Numbered from the stretch's first letter, positions 7,703-17,676 are shown. The stretch is DNA of 64,000 nt from Sphingomonas sp. URHD0057 (GCF_000620665.1 NZ_JIAU01000005.1:425501-489500), one strand, 5' to 3'. Numbers and translations are program-made. Notes: generated by a model not told the origin, from the sequence alone.

Positions 7703-9474
7703 CACTTCGCGAGCAATTGAAGGCCGAGAAGCTCGACGGCTTCGTCGTGCCGCTGACCGACGAGCATATGAGCGAATATGTCGGAAGCTATGCCCAGCGC
7801 CTCGCCTGGCTCACCGGTTTCCAGGGCTCCGCCGGTTCGGCGGTGGTGCTTCCCGAGGAAGCGGCGATCTTCGTCGACGGCCGCTACACGCTGCAAGTCC
7901 GCAGCCAGGTCAGCGCGACCGAGTGGAGCTATCAGTCGGTGCCCGAAACGAGCACCACACAATGGCTCGAGGAGCATGCGCCCGAGCGCGCGCGGATCGG
8001 CTACGACCCCTGGTTGCACACCCGCGACTGGGTGAAGAAGGCCAAGCAATCGCTCGCGAGCCGCGGCGCCGAGCTGGTCCCGGTCGAGCGCAACCCGATC
8101 GACGAGATCTGGACCGACCGGCCCGAGGCGTCGAAGGCGCATCTGGTCGTTCAGCCCGATCAATATGCCGGCAAGTCCGGGGCGGAAAAGCGCACCGAGA
8201 TCGGCGACTGGCTGGCCAAGCATCATGCCGACGCGGCGGTGCTGTCGGCGCTCGATTCAATCGCCTGGGCATTCAACATCCGCGGCGCCGACGTCACCCA
8301 CACGCCGGTCGCGCTGGCCTATGCGGTCGTACACTCGGACGGCACCGCCGACCTGTTCGTTGCGTCGGAGAAGATCGGCTCCGACGTCCGTCAGCATCTC
8401 GGCAACGGTGTCCGCCTCCATGAGCGGGCGGCGTTCGAGGCCGAGCTTTCTGAGCTCAACGGCAAGACCGTCGTCGTCGACCCCGAGCGCGCCGTCGCCG
8501 CGATCTTCGAGGCGCTCGACAAGGCCGGCGCCAAGATCGTGCCGCTACGCGACCCGACGATCCTCCCCAAGGCGCTCAAGAACCCGGCCGAGATCGCCGG
8601 TCAGAAAGCGGCGCAGGCCCGCGACGGCGCAGTGATCTCCCGCTTCCTGCGCTGGATCGACGACGAGGCGCCCAAGGGCGACGTCGACGAATTGAAGGCG
8701 TCCGACCACCTCGAATCGCTGCGCCGCGAGAATCCTGAGCTGCGCGATCTCAGCTTCGACAGCATCTCCGGCGCGGGGCCGAACGGCGCGATCGTCCATT
8801 ACAAGTCGAGCGGGAAGACCAACCGCAAGCTCGAGACCGGCACGCTCTATTTGATCGATTCAGGCGGCCAATATGTCGACGGTACCACCGACATCACCCG
8901 CACCGTCCCGATCGGCGAGCCGACCGAAGAGATGCGTGACCGCTTTACGCGAGTTCTCAAGGGCCACATCGCGATCGCGACCGCGGTGTTTCCCAAGGGG
9001 ACGCGCGGCAGTCAGCTCGACAGCTTCGCCCGCCGGCCGTTGTGGGAGGCCGGCCTCGATTACGCCCACGGCACCGGCCACGGCGTCGGCAGCTTCCTTG
9101 CGGTGCACGAAGGACCGCAGCGGATTTCGCCGGTGGGCAGCTCGCAAAGCGGCGGCGACGAGCCGCTCCAGGCCGGCATGATCATCTCCAACGAGCCCGG
9201 CTATTACAAGACCGGCGAGTACGGCATCCGCATCGAGAATCTGGTGCTGGTCGTGCCGCGCGACATCGAGGGCGCCGAGAAGGAAATGCTCGGTTTCGAG
9301 ACGTTGACTTTCGCTCCGATCGACCGCCGCCTGATCGATGTTCAGATGCTCGAGCCCGAAGAGCTGATCTGGCTCAATTGCTATCACGCCCACGTGCTGG
9401 CGAAGATCGGCCCGCAACTGGAGGGCAACGATTTGGCCTGGCTCCAGGCCGCCTGCGCCCCAATCGAGCTGTGA
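7675..9474 (+). CDS. Xaa-Pro aminopeptidase (aminopeptidase P, M24B)
   Basis: 599 aa. Removes N-terminal residues that precede proline. Two creatinase-type N-terminal domains (about 1-310) precede the pita-bread catalytic domain. The five metal ligands are all visible: Asp in YLIDSGGQYVDG, Asp in GTTDITRT, His in GTGHGVGSFLAVHEG, Glu in IISNEPGYY and Glu in GIRIENLVL. Length and domain order fit the long (about 600 aa) aminopeptidase P form. Start ATG 7675 follows AAGGGAATTAGCC. The GTG-started cupin gene follows after 10 bases, so the two are probably co-transcribed. Confidence 0.9.
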   Translation: MSSYADRLAALREQLKAEKLDGFVVPLTDEHMSEYVGSYAQRLAWLTGFQGSAGSAVVLPEEAAIFVDGRYTLQVRSQVSATEWSYQSVPETSTTQWLEEHAPERARIGYDPWLHTRDWVKKAKQSLASRGAELVPVERNPIDEIWTDRPEASKAHLVVQPDQYAGKSGAEKRTEIGDWLAKHHADAAVLSALDSIAWAFNIRGADVTHTPVALAYAVVHSDGTADLFVASEKIGSDVRQHLGNGVRLHERAAFEAELSELNGKTVVVDPERAVAAIFEALDKAGAKIVPLRDPTILPKALKNPAEIAGQKAAQARDGAVISRFLRWIDDEAPKGDVDELKASDHLESLRRENPELRDLSFDSISGAGPNGAIVHYKSSGKTNRKLETGTLYLIDSGGQYVDGTTDITRTVPIGEPTEEMRDRFTRVLKGHIAIATAVFPKGTRGSQLDSFARRPLWEAGLDYAHGTGHGVGSFLAVHEGPQRISPVGSSQSGGDEPLQAGMIISNEPGYYKTGEYGIRIENLVLVVPRDIEGAEKEMLGFETLTFAPIDRRLIDVQMLEPEELIWLNCYHAHVLAKIGPQLEGNDLAWLQAACAPIEL

Positions 9475-9484
9475 ACGTCGAGCG

Positions 9485-9880
9485 GTGAACGGCATTTCGC
9501 TCTTCGACTTTCCGATCCATCTCGGCCGCGGTGCTCGCGCCATCCCCCAGCCCCAGTTCACCGGGATGGACTGGTACAATGGCTATATGGAGAGGCACGG
9601 CGACGACCTCGACGAGGGCCGGCTGGTCAGCCTCTATCGCTTCGAGGAGCCGTGGACGAGCTGGGAGATGCATCCGTCCGGCGACGAAGTGGTCTGCGTC
9701 GTCCAGGGTCATTTGACGCTGCACCAGGAGCTGGCGGACGGGACGAAGCAGAGCCACGCGCTTGGCCCCGGCGATTATGCGATCAACCCGCCCGGCGCCT
9801 GGCATACGGCAGATGCCGACGGCCCGGTGGTGGCGTTGTTCATCACCGCAGGGAAGGGCACGACTCACCGGCCGCGCTAG
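9485..9880 (+). CDS. Cupin-domain protein
   Basis: 131 aa with a single cupin barrel. Motif 1 is seen in EMHPSGDEVVCVVQGHLTL and motif 2 in GDYAINPPGAWHTADAD, with a His suitable for metal binding. A GTG start at 9485 lies 10 bases after the aminopeptidase P stop. No catalytic assignment is possible; similar proteins act as small dioxygenases, isomerases or sensors. Confidence 0.7.
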   Translation: MNGISLFDFPIHLGRGARAIPQPQFTGMDWYNGYMERHGDDLDEGRLVSLYRFEEPWTSWEMHPSGDEVVCVVQGHLTLHQELADGTKQSHALGPGDYAINPPGAWHTADADGPVVALFITAGKGTTHRPR

Positions 9881-9917
9881 CGATGGAGCACCCAAATCGA
9901 TGTGCCGGCGCGGCGTC

Positions 9918-10868
9918 TTACGCCCCGATCGGGCGGTCCCGCACCCATTGGGAAAATATCCATTTCTCACCGCGGGTCGGCGGCAGGCCGGCATGCAGGC
10001 TGGCCGGCTCGGGCCGGCCCGCCGGATCGAGGTTGGAGAACATCAGCATGTCCCCGGTCTTTCCGCGATAATCGAAGCCGATCGCGGGGAAGCGCGTTTC
10101 ACCGCCCTCAAAATCCTCATTGAGGTAGATCAGCACCGTGGCCGCGCGCTGACCGTTACGTGCGATTTCGGCCGCCAGCGAGGAGGCGGGGTCGAGATAA
10201 TCGTGATGCGGCTTGAACTCCTGCCCGACCGAATAATGAAGCACTTGCGACGCCTCGAGGAACGGCGGAGCGGCACCGATCGCCAGCGCAAGTCGGACGC
10301 GGATCATTTCGACGATCAGGTCGAGGTCGGCGAAGTCGAAGGCCGCCGATCGGTTGTTGCGGACCGGGTCGGCGACCGCTTCGCCGCTGTTCGGGTCCCT
10401 GACGCTCGCGGGCGCGAGCCGCCGGCCGGCGCGATCGATCAGCCATTCGCATTCGGCCGGCGAGGCGAAGCGGTCGAACGCCCGGATCAAGGGCTTCCCC
10501 GACAATTCCCGGCCGGGCGGCGGACGCAGTCGCCGATCGATCGCAATGCGCGACGCCAGGTCGCTCCACGATGTGCCGGCCTGGGCCTCTTCCGCCGTCA
10601 CGAAGCGGTCGTCCGCGAGTATGATCAGCTGCTGAGCCGCGGACCGCGACCCCAGCTCAGCCGCCTTGGCGAGCCAGTGGAGTGCCTTGGCCAAGTCGAC
10701 CCGCCGTCCCACGCCCATGAATTCGAACAGGGCACAGCGCTCGGCGGCTTCGCCGTGACCGTCGCGTGCGGCGGCTTCGATCAGCTCGACTGCGCGTCGC
10801 CAACCGCCCGCGTCAGTCGGGTCGATGAGAAGTTCCATCCCGAACCTGAACTGGTGGTCCCCGTCCAT
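9918..10868 (-). CDS. 2OG-Fe(II) oxygenase, prolyl 4-hydroxylase-like, with Sel1-type repeats
   Basis: 316 aa. The N-terminal 90 residues carry Sel1/TPR-like helical repeats (EAAARDGHGEAAERCALFEF, DLAKALHWLAKAAELGS). The C-terminal jelly roll is of P4Hc type. The iron ligands are His and Asp in PHHDYLDP plus the distal His in SLHAGLPPTRGEKWIFSQW, with the Lys that binds 2-oxoglutarate next to it. It probably hydroxylates a prolyl or other side chain of a protein target. The ATG overlaps the stop of the preceding small gene by 1 base, so the two are coupled. Confidence 0.85.
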   Translation of the reverse strand: MDGDHQFRFGMELLIDPTDAGGWRRAVELIEAAARDGHGEAAERCALFEFMGVGRRVDLAKALHWLAKAAELGSRSAAQQLIILADDRFVTAEEAQAGTSWSDLASRIAIDRRLRPPPGRELSGKPLIRAFDRFASPAECEWLIDRAGRRLAPASVRDPNSGEAVADPVRNNRSAAFDFADLDLIVEMIRVRLALAIGAAPPFLEASQVLHYSVGQEFKPHHDYLDPASSLAAEIARNGQRAATVLIYLNEDFEGGETRFPAIGFDYRGKTGDMLMFSNLDPAGRPEPASLHAGLPPTRGEKWIFSQWVRDRPIGA

Positions 10869-10993
10869 CAGTCGGTCTGTTTGGCTTCCGCGGCCGACGC
10901 CGATTTTGCGCGGTCCTGCGCCTTGCGACGCCTGAGGTTCTGCCGCAGCGCCGCGGCGAGGCGTTCCTCGCGCTGTTTGTCCTTGCCCGACAT
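10868..10993 (-). CDS. Small basic protein, 41 aa, unknown
   Basis: Starts at ATG 10993 (MSGKDKQREERLAAALRQNL) and ends in the TGA that overlaps the ATG of the oxygenase gene. It is highly charged and predicted helical throughout, with an RQNLRRRK basic patch. GGAGG lies 12 bases upstream, a rather long spacing. Conserved coupling to the oxygenase would suggest a partner, but no family was recognised. Confidence 0.5.
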   Translation of the reverse strand: MSGKDKQREERLAAALRQNLRRRKAQDRAKSASAAEAKQTD

Positions 10994-11085
10994 ATCTTGC
11001 ACATGCCTCCAGCGGGTCCGCGCGGCAAGGCGGGTTGACAGCGCGAGGGCCGCGCCGTCATAGGCGCCCGGCTTCCTCAAAAAGT

Positions 11086-11160
<75 letters not shown>

Positions 11161-11205
11161 TTTCCCGACATTGACGGGCTCTTCCCCGGCGGTCATGCGC
11201 CACGG

Positions 11206-12207
11206 ATGCGCTTCTTCTCCGACAATGCCGCTGCCGCGCACCCCAAGGTGATCGAGGCGATCATCGCTTCGAACCGGCTCGACACGGCCTATGACGGCGA
11301 CGAATGGAGCCAGGCGCTCGATGGCGCCTTTTCCGAGCTGTTCGAAACCGCGGTGCGCGCCTTCTGGGTCACCACGGGGACCGCCGCGAACTGCCTCGCG
11401 CTGGCGGCCCTTTGTCCACCCTATCGCGCCATCCTCTGCCATCGCGATGCGCATATCGAGGTCGATGAGGCGGGCGCGCCCGGCTTCTTCACCGGCGGCG
11501 CCAAGCTCGTCTTGCTCGACGGGCCGGGCGCCAAGGTCACTCCCGCAATGGCGGCGGCTGCGTGCGACGCGATCCGCGACGACGTCCACCAGGTCCAACC
11601 CGCGGCGATCTCGATCACCAATGCGACCGAATATGGCCTCGTCTATCGTGCCGCCGAGGTCGCCGAGCTGGGCGAATTCGCCAAGTCGCGGGGTCTCGCC
11701 TTGCACATGGATGGCGCCCGCTTCGCCAATGCCTTGGCAACGACCGGCGACAGCCCCGCCGACGCCACCTGGCGCGCGGGCGTCGACGCTTTGTCGTTCG
11801 GTTTCGTCAAGAACGGCGGCCTCAATGCCGAGGTCCTGATCCTGTTCCGGCCCGAGCTTGCCGACGAAGTCGCGGTGCGGCGCAAGCGCGCGGGTCATCT
11901 GTTGTCGAAGGGCCGGATGATGGGCGCGCAGATCCTGGCGATGCTTAAGGATGGATTGTGGCTCGATAATGCCCGCGCCGGCAATGCAGCGGCCCAAGTG
12001 CTAGCCAAGGCGGCGGGTGATCGCCTGGTTTACCCGGTCGAAGCGAATGAGCTATTCGTTCGCATGACTGATCCGGAAGCGGACGCGTTGCGGGCTCAAG
12101 GCTTCGACTTCTACGAATGGGGTCCGGGTCAGTTGCGGTTCGTGACCAGCTGGGATTCGGACCAGGATGCCGTCGAGCAGCTCGCGGCGGCGATTGCGGC
12201 GCTCTGA
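11206..12207 (+). CDS. Low-specificity L-threonine aldolase-like PLP enzyme
   Basis: 333 aa, fold-type I PLP enzyme of the beta-eliminating lyase/threonine aldolase family, which splits (allo)threonine into glycine and acetaldehyde. Visible features: SDNAAAAHP opening, FWVTTGTAANCLAL phosphate-binding region, LHMDGARFANAL with the conserved Asp and Arg, and the Schiff-base lysine in SFGFVKNGG. Length matches the family. It lies 45 bases after tRNA-Thr(GGT). Start ATG 11206. Confidence 0.85.
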   Translation: MRFFSDNAAAAHPKVIEAIIASNRLDTAYDGDEWSQALDGAFSELFETAVRAFWVTTGTAANCLALAALCPPYRAILCHRDAHIEVDEAGAPGFFTGGAKLVLLDGPGAKVTPAMAAAACDAIRDDVHQVQPAAISITNATEYGLVYRAAEVAELGEFAKSRGLALHMDGARFANALATTGDSPADATWRAGVDALSFGFVKNGGLNAEVLILFRPELADEVAVRRKRAGHLLSKGRMMGAQILAMLKDGLWLDNARAGNAAAQVLAKAAGDRLVYPVEANELFVRMTDPEADALRAQGFDFYEWGPGQLRFVTSWDSDQDAVEQLAAAIAAL

Positions 12208-12282
12208 GCATAAGCGCGACTTATCGCCAGCGACCGGCCTTTGATTGGCGAAAGCGCGACGCGCGCCGCTAAGTCGGCCGTG

Positions 12283-13248
12283 ATGAGCCCGCGTGATCTC
12301 GCCGGTGGCGAATTGAGCAGCGACAACCCGGCCGGCGAGCGCCTGCGCGACGTCGCCATCCCGTTCGCCATCTTCACCGCCATCTGGGGTTCGACCTGGA
12401 TCGTGATCCGCGGCCAGCTCGGCGTGGTCGCGCCCGAATGGTCGGTCGCCTATCGCTTCGCCATCGCCGCGGTCGGGATGGCCCTCCTTGCGCGCGCCCG
12501 TGGCCACAGCCTGCGGCTCGGCCGGGAGGCGATCGTTCCGGCGATCGTCCTCGGTTTTTGCCAGTTCTGCCTCAATTTCGACGCGGTCTATCTGGCCGAG
12601 CGCCACATCACCTCGGGCGTGGTCGCGACCGTCTTCGCCCTGCTGCTGATCCCGTCGAGCCTGCTCGCCTGGGCCTTTCTCGGGCAGCGGCCGACGCGGC
12701 GCTTCCTGTGGAGCTCGGCGGTCGCGGTCGCCGGTGTCATGCTGCTGTTTGACCATGAGTTGCGCGAGCATGCGGCCTCGGCACCCCAGATCGTCTCCGG
12801 GATCGCGCTGACCTCGCTCGGCATGCTCGGCGCGGCGACCGCCAACGTATTGCAGGCGCGCCCGGAGATCCGCCGCTTCCCGCTGTTCGGGATGCTCGCC
12901 TGGTCGATGGCGGTCGGTGCAGTGATCGATACGATCATCGCTTTGGCACTCGCGGGTCCGCCGACGATTGATATGCGGCCGGGTTACTGGGCCGGGTTGC
13001 TCTATCTCGCGCTGGCGGCGTCGGTGGTGAACTTCAGTCTTTATTATCCGGTCGTTCGCAAGCTGGGACCGGGCAAGGCCGCTTATTCGAGCGTCCTCGT
13101 GCCGATCATCGCGATGGGCTTTTCGACCTGGCTCGAGGATTATCGCTGGACGCCGCTGACCATCGCCGGATCGCTCCTGGCGCTGGGCGGAATGGTTGCC
13201 GCCTTGAGCCGCAGCCGGCGACGGATCGCTTCGCCGGGCCCTACCTAG
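12283..13248 (+). CDS. EamA/DMT-family transporter (10 helices)
   Basis: About 321 aa with ten hydrophobic segments in two EamA repeats, starting PFAIFTAIWGSTWIVIRGQLG, the hallmark first helix of the drug/metabolite superfamily, and ending LTIAGSLLALGGMVAAL. Likely exports an amino acid or other small metabolite. ATG 12283 was chosen; the frame is open upstream to a TTG at 12241. Its 3' end overlaps the convergent lipoprotein gene by 8 bp. Confidence 0.8.
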   Translation: MSPRDLAGGELSSDNPAGERLRDVAIPFAIFTAIWGSTWIVIRGQLGVVAPEWSVAYRFAIAAVGMALLARARGHSLRLGREAIVPAIVLGFCQFCLNFDAVYLAERHITSGVVATVFALLLIPSSLLAWAFLGQRPTRRFLWSSAVAVAGVMLLFDHELREHAASAPQIVSGIALTSLGMLGAATANVLQARPEIRRFPLFGMLAWSMAVGAVIDTIIALALAGPPTIDMRPGYWAGLLYLALAASVVNFSLYYPVVRKLGPGKAAYSSVLVPIIAMGFSTWLEDYRWTPLTIAGSLLALGGMVAALSRSRRRIASPGPT

Positions 13249-13639
13249 CGCGGCGATCCGCCAGCCACGCTTCCTTGCTGATCGGCTGGACGTCGTTGAC
13301 CAGGCACCGCTGGGCGCCGGCGACGAACGGAACCACGACCTCCGCATCGAGGCCCTGGCAGATCCAGTCCCCGCCGCCGGTGGTGCGCAGGGCGACCCGG
13401 CGGGAGAACGCCGATTGCGGGCACGAGCCGTCGAGGCTGAGGCGGAAGTAGCGATTGGCGCCGACCTTGACGTCGACCGCGTCATCGCTGACCGGCGTGT
13501 AGCCGTTGACGTCGCGCGCGAGGAAGCACTGGCGCCCCGAGCTCTGCGCGACGAGCGGAGCCGCAACCGGTTGGTTGGCGCATGCTGCAGCGACGCCGAC
13601 CGCGGCGACGCCAATCAGGATCAATGCGGACCTGGCCAT
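13241..13639 (-). CDS. Exported protein, DUF6491-like
   Basis: 132 aa. The N-terminus (MARSALILIGVAAVGVAAACANQ) is a signal peptide with a lipobox-like AAAC, so it may be a lipoprotein. The body carries RQCFLARDVNGY and a C-terminal CLVNDVQPISKEAW, matching my recollection of a family of short cysteine-containing sphingomonad/xanthomonad proteins (DUF6491). Two mature cysteines could form a disulfide. Role unknown. Confidence 0.6.
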   Translation of the reverse strand: MARSALILIGVAAVGVAAACANQPVAAPLVAQSSGRQCFLARDVNGYTPVSDDAVDVKVGANRYFRLSLDGSCPQSAFSRRVALRTTGGGDWICQGLDAEVVVPFVAGAQRCLVNDVQPISKEAWLADRRAR

Positions 13640-13695
13640 CAGCTGTTTCCTTTCTGCACTCGGATCGTCGGTGCGCGTTTGCGCGTTACAGGTTC

Positions 13696-13917
13696 ATGCC
13701 GTCGACGGTCATCCGCCGCTACGTCTATTGCCCCGACAAGAACGAGCTCTGGGTCGAGTTCGTGACCGGCCGGCGCTACGTCTATTCGGGCGTCCCGCAG
13801 GAGGTCGCGAGCGCGCTCGGCTCGGCTTTTGCCAAGGGCGTCTATTTTAACTCCCGCATTCGCGATCGTTTCCCTCACCGCGAGATCGTCCACGAGGATC
13901 AGGCAACCGAATCTTAA
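13696..13917 (+). CDS. KTSC-domain protein
   Basis: 73 aa from ATG 13696, a bare KTSC domain: MPSTVIRRYVYCPDKNELWV, then FVTGRRYVYSGVP and FNSRIRDRFPHREI. The family name comes from a Lys/Thr/Ser/Cys set near the N-terminus of such small proteins. Function is unknown; they are often encoded near nucleic-acid genes. The longer upstream frame is not used, because the KTSC fold begins exactly at this methionine. Confidence 0.75.
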   Translation: MPSTVIRRYVYCPDKNELWVEFVTGRRYVYSGVPQEVASALGSAFAKGVYFNSRIRDRFPHREIVHEDQATES

Positions 13918-13939
13918 ATCGCGCATGCGAGACGGGGGC

Positions 13940-14155
13940 ATGATCCCGATCAAGCACAGCACGATCTTCAAGAGCCGCTGGATGGCCCTGCTGTGGGCCG
14001 CCGGGATCATCTGGTTCGCCTATGATTTCGCAGCGCCGTCCGACGACGGCACGAACAACGCCGGCGGGAACGAGGTGCAGGTCACCGACGCCGACGGCGC
14101 ACCGGTGACTCCGGATGAGGCGAAGCAACTCGAAGAAGCGCTGAACCGGGTCTAG
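13940..14155 (+). CDS. Small single-helix membrane protein
   Basis: 71 aa, with one hydrophobic helix (RWMALLWAAGIIWFAYDFA) followed by an acidic soluble tail (VQVTDADGAPVTPDEAKQLE). ATG 13925 in frame is an alternative start; neither has an ideal ribosome site. It ends 4 bp into the convergent lipoprotein gene. Function unknown. Confidence 0.55.
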   Translation: MIPIKHSTIFKSRWMALLWAAGIIWFAYDFAAPSDDGTNNAGGNEVQVTDADGAPVTPDEAKQLEEALNRV

Positions 14156-14724
14156 CCGCCTGAAGTCCACTCGACGCGCTCGATGTGCCAGCGGCGTTGC
14201 GCCTCGGTCGAGCCGGGCACGTCGTTGACGCGCCGCAGGATCATGTTCGCGCCGCGCCGGAACGATCCGTCCGCCTTGGTCTTGCCATAGAAGACGGCCG
14301 GAACCGTGATGTAGATGGATCCCGCGGCGCCTTCGCTGTCGCGGGGCTTGCCGATCTCCATGTGAACTTCGGAAGCGTTTCGCCAGTTGCGATCGAAAGC
14401 CTTTGCGGCGTCGGCGCTGGACCAAAGCTTCCAGGATTCCGTCCAATGCCCCTGCTCCATCAACGCGCCATAATGCTGGACGACTTGACCGGCTCCTTCG
14501 GCGCTCTTCGCGTCGATCGGGCCCTTCGGCTCTTCGAGCGGCGTGCGGTCGTCGGGCAGGCTGACGTTCGCTTCGGCATTCTCCGTCGACGGCGAGGGCG
14601 CGGTCGCGGTTTCGTTGACCGTCGTCGCCGTAATCTCGTTTGCCTCCGTCGCATTTTCGTTAGTCTGCTTGCAGCCGCACAGGGCCAGCACCGCCATCGA
14701 AATCGCCGCTATCCGAATCGTCAT
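14152..14724 (-). CDS. Lipoprotein of unknown function
   Basis: 190 aa with a lipobox (MAVLALCGCKQTNE), so it is lipidated after Lgt/LspA processing. A Thr/Glu/Asn-rich linker covers about residues 20-60. The globular part (VVQHYGALMEQGHWTESWKL onward) resembles an NTF2-like or DUF4019-type small fold. The C-terminus RRWHIERVEW is beta-rich. Start ATG 14724. Confidence 0.65.
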   Translation of the reverse strand: MTIRIAAISMAVLALCGCKQTNENATEANEITATTVNETATAPSPSTENAEANVSLPDDRTPLEEPKGPIDAKSAEGAGQVVQHYGALMEQGHWTESWKLWSSADAAKAFDRNWRNASEVHMEIGKPRDSEGAAGSIYITVPAVFYGKTKADGSFRRGANMILRRVNDVPGSTEAQRRWHIERVEWTSGG

Positions 14725-14805
14725 GCACTTCTCCTCATCGCGGAACCGCCGCGACCAAAGTTCGTTCGTTTCGCCAGGTTAACAGCTCAAACAGGGAGAG
14801 TTTCC

Positions 14806-15015
14806 ATGGCCGACGACAACGGCACCGAGCGCGAACACACGACGGTGGTCGAGACCGGCAATGGCGGTGGCGGCGGCGGGGTCCTGGCGGTCGTCCTGCT
14901 GATCATCGTTGTGCTGGTGCTTCTGTTCCTGTTCCGCGGCCAGCTCGGTCTCGGCGGAAGCAAGACGACGGTCGAGGTCCCCGACAAGATCGACGTCAAC
15001 GTCAACCACAACTGA
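14806..15015 (+). CDS. Small single-helix membrane protein with glycine hinge
   Basis: 69 aa from ATG 14806 (CAGGGAGAGTTTCC upstream). A charged N-terminus is followed by a run of glycines and the hydrophobic helix VLAVVLLIIVVLVLLFLFRG, then a short polar tail ending VEVPDKIDVNVNHN. Comparable small proteins are widespread in sphingomonads. A strong terminator hairpin follows it. Confidence 0.65.
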   Translation: MADDNGTEREHTTVVETGNGGGGGGVLAVVLLIIVVLVLLFLFRGQLGLGGSKTTVEVPDKIDVNVNHN

Positions 15016-15062
15016 CCTCGTAACGCTCTTGCGAGGCGGGTCCGCGAGTCCCTGCCTCGGCG

Positions 15063-15100
15063 CGGGCGCGGCTCTTTCAGGGCCGCGCCCGTTTGAGTTT
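15063..15100 (+). terminator. Rho-independent terminator
   Basis: Perfect 10-bp GC-rich stem CGGGCGCGGC / GCCGCGCCCG around a 9-base loop, followed by TTTGAGTTT. It separates the small membrane-protein gene from hmgA. Confidence 0.75.
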
Positions 15101-15127
15101 GTGCGAGCGACGCACTAACCGCGCCGC

Positions 15128-16411
15128 ATGACCGACGCGCTTCGCTACCTGACCGGATTTGGCGGCCATTTCGAAAGTGAGGCCGTCGACGGCGCGCTGC
15201 CCAAGGGCCGCAACTCGCCGCAGCGGCCCGCCTTCGGCCTTTATACCGAGCAGCTTTCGGGAAGCTCCTTTACCTCGCCACGGCACGAGAATCGGCGCAG
15301 CTGGCTCTATCGGATGCGGCCGACCGCCGACCATCGCCCGTTCACGCCGTACGCCGGCGCGAAGCTGTTCGCTCCTGGGACCGTCAAGGAGCCGCTCGCA
15401 CCCAACCGCTTGCGCTGGGATCCGCCCGGCGATCTGCCCGCCGAGGCCGACTTCGTCGACGGCATGGTGACGATGCTCGCCAACCGCGATCCCGCCGACC
15501 TCGAAGGCGCCGCCGTCCACCTCTACCGGGCGTCGAAGTCGATGGACCGGCGCGTATTCGTCGATGCGGACGGCGAGCTGTTGATCTTGCCGCAATCGGG
15601 CACACTTGAGATCGTCACCGAGCTCGGCCGGATGGAGGTCGCGCCGGGCTGGATCGGGATCGTCCCGCGCGGGGTCCGGTTCCACGTCGAGGTCTCCGAA
15701 GAATCGCGTGGTTACGTCGCCGAGAATCACGGGCTTCCGCTGCGCCTGCCCGAGCTCGGCCCGATCGGCTCCAACGGCCTTGCCAACCCCCGCGACTTCG
15801 AGACCCCGGTCGCCTGGTTCGAAGACCGCGACGAGCCGACCGAGGTCGTCCAGAAGTCGCTTGGTTCGCTGTGGACCACGACATTGGATCATTCGCCGCT
15901 CGACGTCGTCGCCTGGCACGGCAATTACGCACCCTGCCGCTATGAGCTGGCGCGGTTCAACACCATTGGCACGGTCAGCTTCGACCACCCCGATCCGTCG
16001 ATCTTCACCGTTCTCACCAGCCCGAGCAACGTGCTGGGCCGCGCCAACGCTGATTTCGTGATCTTCCCGCCGCGCTGGATGGTGGCGGAGGACACCTTTC
16101 GGCCGCCGTGGTTCCACCGCAATGTGATGAGCGAGGCGATGGGACTGATCCACGGCGCCTATGACGCCAAGGCGGAGGGCTTTCAGCCCGGGGGCCTGTC
16201 GCTCCACAATTTGATGAGCGGGCACGGCCCCGACCTCGACAGCTGGCAGAAAGCCGGCGCGGCCGAGCTCAAGCCCGCGAAGGTCGAAAACACGCTCGCC
16301 TTCATGGTCGAGAGCTGCTGGCCGTACCGGCCGACCCAGTTCGCGCTCGACCGCGCCCAGCCCGATTACGATCAGGCCTGGACCGGCTTTCCCAAGGCGA
16401 AATTGCCGTGA
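15128..16411 (+). CDS. hmgA: Homogentisate 1,2-dioxygenase
   Basis: 427 aa, standard length. Opens the aromatic ring of homogentisate to maleylacetoacetate in tyrosine/phenylalanine catabolism. N-terminal [13 protein letters not shown] and the substrate-lid region are conserved. The Fe(II) ligands are His in FRPPWFHRN, Glu in MSEAMGLI and His in MSGHGPD. The stop overlaps the GTG of fahA by 4 bp, so the two genes form an operon. A maleylacetoacetate isomerase gene was not seen adjacent. Confidence 0.95.
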   Translation: MTDALRYLTGFGGHFESEAVDGALPKGRNSPQRPAFGLYTEQLSGSSFTSPRHENRRSWLYRMRPTADHRPFTPYAGAKLFAPGTVKEPLAPNRLRWDPPGDLPAEADFVDGMVTMLANRDPADLEGAAVHLYRASKSMDRRVFVDADGELLILPQSGTLEIVTELGRMEVAPGWIGIVPRGVRFHVEVSEESRGYVAENHGLPLRLPELGPIGSNGLANPRDFETPVAWFEDRDEPTEVVQKSLGSLWTTTLDHSPLDVVAWHGNYAPCRYELARFNTIGTVSFDHPDPSIFTVLTSPSNVLGRANADFVIFPPRWMVAEDTFRPPWFHRNVMSEAMGLIHGAYDAKAEGFQPGGLSLHNLMSGHGPDLDSWQKAGAAELKPAKVENTLAFMVESCWPYRPTQFALDRAQPDYDQAWTGFPKAKLP

Positions 16412-17676
16412 GCGACGCCAGTTGGGTCCACAGCGCTCAGGGCAGCGACTTTTCGCTCCAAAATCTTCCGCTCGGGATCTTTTCGGAGGCCAAAGGCAGG
16501 CGTCGTCCCGGCGTTGCGATCGGCGACTATGTGCTGGATCTCGCGGCGATCGCCGACCTGCTCGACGAGGATTGGCGCGGGGATCTTTCGCAGCCGGTGC
16601 TCAACGCCTGGCTTGCCCGCGGTCCCTCGGCCCAGAGCGAGCTGCGCACACGCGTGGCGGAGCTGCTGTCCGACGGGCGCTATCGCGACGATGTCGAGCC
16701 GCAGCTGATCGGCCAGAGCGAGGTTCGGCTCCACGTTCCCTGCCTCATCGGCGACTACAGCGATTTCTACGTAGGCATTCACCACGCGACCAACGTCGGC
16801 CGGCAATTCCGTCCCGACAACCCGCTGCTGCCCAACTACAAATATGTGCCGATCGGCTATCACGGGCGGGCAAGCTCGGTGCGGGCGAGCGGCGAACCGG
16901 TGATCCGTCCTTTCGGCCAGCGCCGGGCGCCGACCGCGGACGGGCCCGAATATGGTCCGAGCGGACGCCTCGATTATGAGCTCGAGCTCGGCATCTGGGT
17001 CGGACGCGGCAACGACCTCGGCTCGCCCATCCCGATCGGCGAGGCGGGCGACCATATCGCCGGCTATTGTCTGCTCAACGATTGGTCGGCGCGCGACCTT
17101 CAGGCGTGGGAGTATCAGCCGCTGGGCCCATTCCTCGCCAAGAATTTCCTGACCAGCGTCAGCCCGTGGATCGTCAGTCCGGACGCGCTCGCTCCGTTCC
17201 GCAAGCCGATGCCGGCACGCCCGTCGGGCGACCCGCAGCCGCTCGCCTATCTCGACGATCCCGACGACCGCGCGGCCGGCGCGCTCGGCATCGAGCTCGA
17301 AGCGAGCCTGTCGACCGCGCAGATGCGGGAGGCCAAGCTTCCGCCGCACCTCCTGTCGCGCGGCTCGGCCGATGCCGCGATGTACTGGAGCGCGGCTCAG
17401 ATCATCGCTCACCACAGCAGCAATGGCTGCAATCTCCAGCCCGGCGACCTGATCGGGACCGGCACGCTGTCGACCGACGACAGCCACGGGCTCGGCTCGC
17501 TGCTGGAGATCAGCCGCGGCGGCTCGCAGCCGATCGAGCTCGCGTCCGGCGAAACGCGGAGCTTCCTCGAGGACGGCGACGAAGTGACCCTGCGCGCCTG
17601 GTGCGAAGGGGAGGGGGCGGTGCGGATAGGCCTTGGCGAATGCGTCGGCCGGGTGGTTTCCGCGGCGGTTCTTTAG
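16408..17676 (+). CDS. fahA: Fumarylacetoacetase
   Basis: 422 aa. Last step of tyrosine degradation, giving fumarate and acetoacetate. The catalytic-metal region reads [19 protein letters not shown], including the catalytic His, followed by [17 protein letters not shown], as in known fumarylacetoacetases. Metal-binding acidic residues occur in [13 protein letters not shown] start at 16408 overlaps the hmgA stop. The island att site begins 14 bases after the stop codon, so integration left this gene intact. Confidence 0.95.
   Translation: MSDASWVHSAQGSDFSLQNLPLGIFSEAKGRRRPGVAIGDYVLDLAAIADLLDEDWRGDLSQPVLNAWLARGPSAQSELRTRVAELLSDGRYRDDVEPQLIGQSEVRLHVPCLIGDYSDFYVGIHHATNVGRQFRPDNPLLPNYKYVPIGYHGRASSVRASGEPVIRPFGQRRAPTADGPEYGPSGRLDYELELGIWVGRGNDLGSPIPIGEAGDHIAGYCLLNDWSARDLQAWEYQPLGPFLAKNFLTSVSPWIVSPDALAPFRKPMPARPSGDPQPLAYLDDPDDRAAGALGIELEASLSTAQMREAKLPPHLLSRGSADAAMYWSAAQIIAHHSSNGCNLQPGDLIGTGTLSTDDSHGLGSLLEISRGGSQPIELASGETRSFLEDGDEVTLRAWCEGEGAVRIGLGECVGRVVSAAVL

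Noticed and set aside
12052-13614. 520-codon open frame on the minus strand
   Set aside because: Antisense to the DMT transporter; its 3' portion is out-of-frame overlap with the small lipoprotein gene.
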